From Actinomycetales bacterium (GTDB lineage Bacteria; Actinomycetota; Actinomycetes; Actinomycetales; Microbacteriaceae), in the NCBI GenBank assembly GCA_015654475.1, contig JAATGV010000012.1:62001-126000 (forward strand): a stretch of 64,000 nt of DNA. The letters run 5' to 3'. This document shows positions 61,120-64,000 of this stretch, one piece after another. The notes below the pieces were generated by a model. That model ran no database searches and was not told where the DNA came from. It saw nothing but the letters and a program-made list of their open reading frames with translations. The position numbers were made by a program, and so were the translations under genes. The first letter of the stretch is position 1. Each line of letters starts with the position of its first letter.

Positions 61120-63650
61120 TTCCAGTAGGTGTCTTTGTCGTCGGGGTCGAGGGTGTTTTCGTCGGCGTAGACGGTGATGCCGACGTAGTAGTGCTTGCCG
61201 TGTGATCGGGCGTCGCCGATGGAGTATTTGGCTTTGAGTTGCCGGCCGAATTGGGTGGCGTTGAGTTCGTGTTCGCCGTTATCGTGGCACCAGTCGACGT
61301 AGGCGGCGCGCACTTCGGTTTTGAGTGCTCGTGCGTTGGTGCCGCCGCCGAGTTTGCAGCGTTCGTCGATGAACCGTCCTAAGTGGTCTTCTTCTTGCTT
61401 ATAGGTGTCGGTGGCGAGGCGGACGGTGAGGGGTTCTTGGAGTCCGTCTTTGAGGTAGTTGACGGCTCCTTGGATGATCCAGTGGAGGATGCCGGGGCCT
61501 TCGTTTTCGATGAGGCGTTCTTGGAGGTTTTCGACTTTTTGTTCTTCGGTGACGGTGTGGGTGAAGGGGATGAGTCGGAGGCGTCGCCAGAAGCTGGGTC
61601 CGCCTGTTTCGACTTTGGGTTGGCTGTTGCCCATGAGCCAGAGGGTGTGTGTGGGTGTGAATTCGAAGAAGTCTCCGCGCATGAATCGGGCGCTGATGGT
61701 GTCGCCGCCGGTGACGAGTTTCATTTTGGCTTCGTCGAATTTGGTTCCTTCGTTGATTTCGGAGGCGATGACGAATCGTGTGCCACGTAGTTTGGCGAGT
61801 TCTGTGGGGTGTTGGTCGCGGGCGGCCATGAGGAAGTTGGCGGGTGTGGATTGGGCGTAGTCGCCGAGTACTCCTTTGATGGTTTCGAGGAAGACTCCTT
61901 TGCCGTTGCCCCCTCCTCCGCGGAGGAAGGGGAGGATGTTTTCGAGCACTTCGCCGATGGCGCTGAGTCCTGTGAGGCGTTGTACGTAGGTGATCATGGC
62001 TTGGTCGCCTTCGAATGTTTGCTCGAGGAATGCCGACCAGAGGGGTGTTGCTTGGTTGGTGTCTAGGTGGGTGCGTGTTTGCATGGAGTGGTAGTGGGTG
62101 GGTAGGGGGCCGATTTGTTCGCCGGTGCGCAGGTTGATAATGCCGTCGGGGGTGTTGAGTTCGTAGGGTTGGTGGTCGAATTGGTCGGCGGGGACTCGCA
62201 TTTGGGGCATGGTTTGGAGGATGGTGCGTGCGTTGGCGAGGCTCCTGGCGGACAATGATTTGAGCCTGTGTGCGTGTTCGGCTTTGGTGGTGTCGGGGAG
62301 GCGTTCGGCGATGTCGAGGGCGGCTTGGATTGCTTCGGCGTCGTCGGGTTGCCATGCCCAGCGGCTGCCGGTCCAGTGGACCCATTTGCCGGCGTCGGGT
62401 ACGTATTTGAGGGTGTTGGAGTATTCGGTGGCGGCGAGGCGGGCGTTGCCGGTGTCGGTGTAGTCGGTGTCGTCACCCAGGGTGGTGGCAACGGTTTCGG
62501 GGATGCTGGTTGGACTGGTTTCGGGCGCTCTGCCGCCTGCTCGCCCATTTGGGGTTGTCTCGCCTGTGGGCGTCGGTATATTTGCTGGTATGTTTTCGGC
62601 GCTCGCCGTAATGTCTCGTCCGTTGGGTGGTGTGAGGGCTCGGGGTGCCCGGTGCCCGTAGCCTGAGCTGGCTAGTTCTCGGGCGGCTGCGGAGTGGTCG
62701 CCGCCGTGCTTGAGGAGGGCGTAGGCGCCGAATTTGGTGTAGGGCACCTCGGGTGTGAATTCGGTGCTTGAGCTGAAGACGTATAGCCGGTCGCGGTCTT
62801 GGGCGTGGCCGGTGGTGGCTGAGAGGCCGATCTGTTTGCCGGGGCGACGCCAGTACCTGGTGGTGCCGCGTTGTCCGACGAGTGTCCAGCCTTCGAGGAT
62901 CTCAGCCCAGTCGGTGCGGGCTTCGAAATCGTCGCCGGGTTTCAGGTCTTCGTCTGATTCTTCGACTTTGGTTGACCAGATGGGTGCGAGCTCGTTCGAC
63001 GTGTGGGCGGCGGGTTCGGGTGTTTCGTCGAGGATTGCGGCGAGGGTCTGGTGGAGGGCGTCTCGTTCGGCACGGCTGATCGATGCGACGGTGGTAGGGC
63101 CGCCTGTGAGGCGCACCCAGGGCAGACCGGTGGGGTGGACGGTGCCGGCGGACGGGGCGAGGACAACGAATCCGCCTTCTCCCCTGGTTTCGACGAGGGT
63201 TTGCCATTTTTGGGTTGGGTTTGCTGCGAGTTCCTCGTTGTTCGATGGTCGCGTCGCGATCTTGGTGTTTCCTGGCACCTCGGAGTCGGTGATCTTATAG
63301 AAGAGGTGCAACCCACCGGATGGTGATTGTTCAGCCCAACCGCCAAGGATCCGCTGGTAGAGGGCGAGCAGTTCAGCACCGTCCAAGAGTTCGAGTACTT
63401 CGGGTAGCCGGTTCATGACGCGGCCTTCGAATTCGAGGAGTTCAAGGTTGCGGGAGATGGCGCCGGTGATGATGCCGATGCCTTGCGTAGTCCAGTTATC
63501 GAACCAGGTTTGCAGCTGCGCGGTTGTGGCGCGCAGCTGTGTGTATGGCTTCCAGTTGGTGGCGGGTGCTTTGGAGCCGTCGGCACGGACTGGGACGACG
63601 GAGACGCCGGAGGTGTGGAGTTCGAGGGCGGTGCTGAGGATTGTGGTCAT
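61116..63650 (-). CDS. Phage primase-polymerase/SF3-type helicase
   Basis: The 844-residue protein joins an N-terminal bifunctional primase-polymerase domain (about 5-240, with GIGIITGAIS, LELLEFEG and SPSGGLHLFYK) to a D5_N region and a superfamily 3 helicase domain with Walker A GGGGNGKG (Lys584). The C-terminal part (about 750-844) may bind DNA. It would initiate phage DNA replication. I chose the ATG at 63650, which overlaps the preceding gene by four bases; the frame extends upstream without a likely start. Confidence 0.9.
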   Translation of the reverse strand: MTTILSTALELHTSGVSVVPVRADGSKAPATNWKPYTQLRATTAQLQTWFDNWTTQGIGIITGAISRNLELLEFEGRVMNRLPEVLELLDGAELLALYQRILGGWAEQSPSGGLHLFYKITDSEVPGNTKIATRPSNNEELAANPTQKWQTLVETRGEGGFVVLAPSAGTVHPTGLPWVRLTGGPTTVASISRAERDALHQTLAAILDETPEPAAHTSNELAPIWSTKVEESDEDLKPGDDFEARTDWAEILEGWTLVGQRGTTRYWRRPGKQIGLSATTGHAQDRDRLYVFSSSTEFTPEVPYTKFGAYALLKHGGDHSAAARELASSGYGHRAPRALTPPNGRDITASAENIPANIPTPTGETTPNGRAGGRAPETSPTSIPETVATTLGDDTDYTDTGNARLAATEYSNTLKYVPDAGKWVHWTGSRWAWQPDDAEAIQAALDIAERLPDTTKAEHAHRLKSLSARSLANARTILQTMPQMRVPADQFDHQPYELNTPDGIINLRTGEQIGPLPTHYHSMQTRTHLDTNQATPLWSAFLEQTFEGDQAMITYVQRLTGLSAIGEVLENILPFLRGGGGNGKGVFLETIKGVLGDYAQSTPANFLMAARDQHPTELAKLRGTRFVIASEINEGTKFDEAKMKLVTGGDTISARFMRGDFFEFTPTHTLWLMGNSQPKVETGGPSFWRRLRLIPFTHTVTEEQKVENLQERLIENEGPGILHWIIQGAVNYLKDGLQEPLTVRLATDTYKQEEDHLGRFIDERCKLGGGTNARALKTEVRAAYVDWCHDNGEHELNATQFGRQLKAKYSIGDARSHGKHYYVGITVYADENTLDPDDKDTYWK

Positions 63651-64000
63651 GACAGTGCCTTGATTGCGTCGGTGAGAATCTGTTGCGTGGTCTGCCAGGC
63701 GTGGAGGCGTTCTGCCCAGCCGGCGCGGGCGTGGTCGTTTTCGATATATGAGGGATGCCAACCGTCCGCTTCGTGCCACAGTTCGTACGGGCGGTACCAG
63801 TCTTTCCACCGGTCAGGTGTCGTGAGAGATTCGGCCCAGGCAGAGATCTCCGCGCGACGCGGGTCGTTGCCGATGAGTGTGCGCAGTTGGTCCCAGGTGA
63901 CGAGGTTGGCTGGCCAGGTCTCCCAAAAGCCAGCGGCTGGCTTCTCAACACGAGATTGGAATCGGACCCCGGCGATGGTGGTTTGGTATGCCCACGGCCC
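63647..64000 (-). CDS. C-terminal part of an early prophage gene, cut by the window edge
   Basis: An open minus-strand frame runs from the edge to a TGA at 63649-63647, giving 117 residues: it includes ETWPANLVTWDQLRTLIGND, WYRPYELWHEADGWHPSYIE and ends QQILTDAIKALS. The stop overlaps the primase start (ATGA), and the residues look like real protein. The N-terminus is outside the window. Function unknown. Confidence 0.7.
   Translation of the reverse strand, partial: GPWAYQTTIAGVRFQSRVEKPAAGFWETWPANLVTWDQLRTLIGNDPRRAEISAWAESLTTPDRWKDWYRPYELWHEADGWHPSYIENDHARAGWAERLHAWQTTQQILTDAIKALS

Larger units (their letters stand above)
32251..64000. mobile_element. Siphovirus-type prophage, truncated at the window edge
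   Basis: The element runs from the tRNA-Ala gene past the right edge. It contains integrase, accessory genes, lysis genes, a complete tail and head module, terminase and a replication module. Gene order, a long tape measure (1445 residues) and a distal tail/hub pair indicate a long non-contractile tail. No structural gene seen is broken, so it may be active. No recognisable lysogeny repressor is inside the window; it may lie to the right. Confidence 0.93.

Noticed and set aside
62063-62548. Minus-strand Pro/Thr-rich frame inside the primase gene
   Set aside because: It overlaps the well-supported primase-helicase reading frame and shows only shifted-codon composition.
1-64000. CRISPR arrays, insertion sequences, rRNA genes and riboswitches
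   Set aside because: I looked for regular repeats with spacers, transposase motifs, rRNA blocks and common riboswitch cores and saw none.

Overview
The window comes from the replication-origin region of a high-GC Gram-positive bacterium (Actinomycetota). A member of the Microbacteriaceae is my best guess. The evidence is the conserved actinobacterial cell-division/Ser-Thr kinase cluster next to the rpmH-dnaA-dnaN-recF-gyrB-gyrA block, the crgA gene, the DUF3566 gene after gyrA, frequent GTG starts, and many four-base ATGA gene overlaps. The genus is inference only.

Layout. 54-8861 (+): fhaA-fhaB-pstP-rodA-pbpA-pknA-pknB, a signalling and cell-wall elongation operon. 8884-11908: trpG/pabA, crgA, a rhomboid protease, a cyclophilin and an unknown membrane-anchored protein. 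12032-15745 (+): a tightly coupled fructose operon (DeoR-type regulator, 1-phosphofructokinase, PTS EIIA, PTS EIIBC) ended by a hairpin, followed by a glycerate kinase. 17123-22117 (-): parB, parA, rsmG, jag, yidC, yidD, rnpA, rpmH, with two parS sites. 22118-25281: dnaA and dnaN flanking oriC. 25293-31978 (+): recF, DUF721, gyrB, gyrA, DUF3566. 32067-32250: tRNA-Ile and tRNA-Ala.

From the tRNA-Ala 3' end to the window edge lies one siphovirus-type prophage that is not finished at position 64000. An integrase (+) sits at the tRNA. Next come accessory, mostly rightward genes: an SRAP-domain protein, a DUF5677-like protein, and a Panacea-domain/PIN-domain pair that looks like a toxin-antitoxin module. 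The rest is mainly leftward. Read in transcription order from high to low coordinates it holds a partial gene at the edge, primase-helicase, small replication-region genes, an AlpA-like HTH protein, terminase small and large subunits, portal, MuF-type minor capsid protein with a C-terminal toxin-like nuclease domain, a small putative immunity protein, scaffold, major capsid, head-tail connectors, major tail protein, tail-assembly chaperones joined by a canonical -1 frameshift site, tape measure, a distal tail protein carrying a six-blade NHL propeller, tail hub, fibre-like proteins, endolysin and holin.

The most notable points are: (1) a capsid-linked CdiA-CT-like toxin with an adjacent acidic putative immunity gene; (2) an NHL beta-propeller inserted in a tail protein; (3) the Panacea/PIN pair; (4) a three-box DnaA cluster between crgA and the rhomboid gene, away from oriC; (5) a cluster of GGGTGCC/GGCACCC repeats with a perfect DnaA box beside the phage primase; (6) an SRAP protein lacking the usual active-site histidine. 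All family assignments are from reading the sequence by eye; no search was run.
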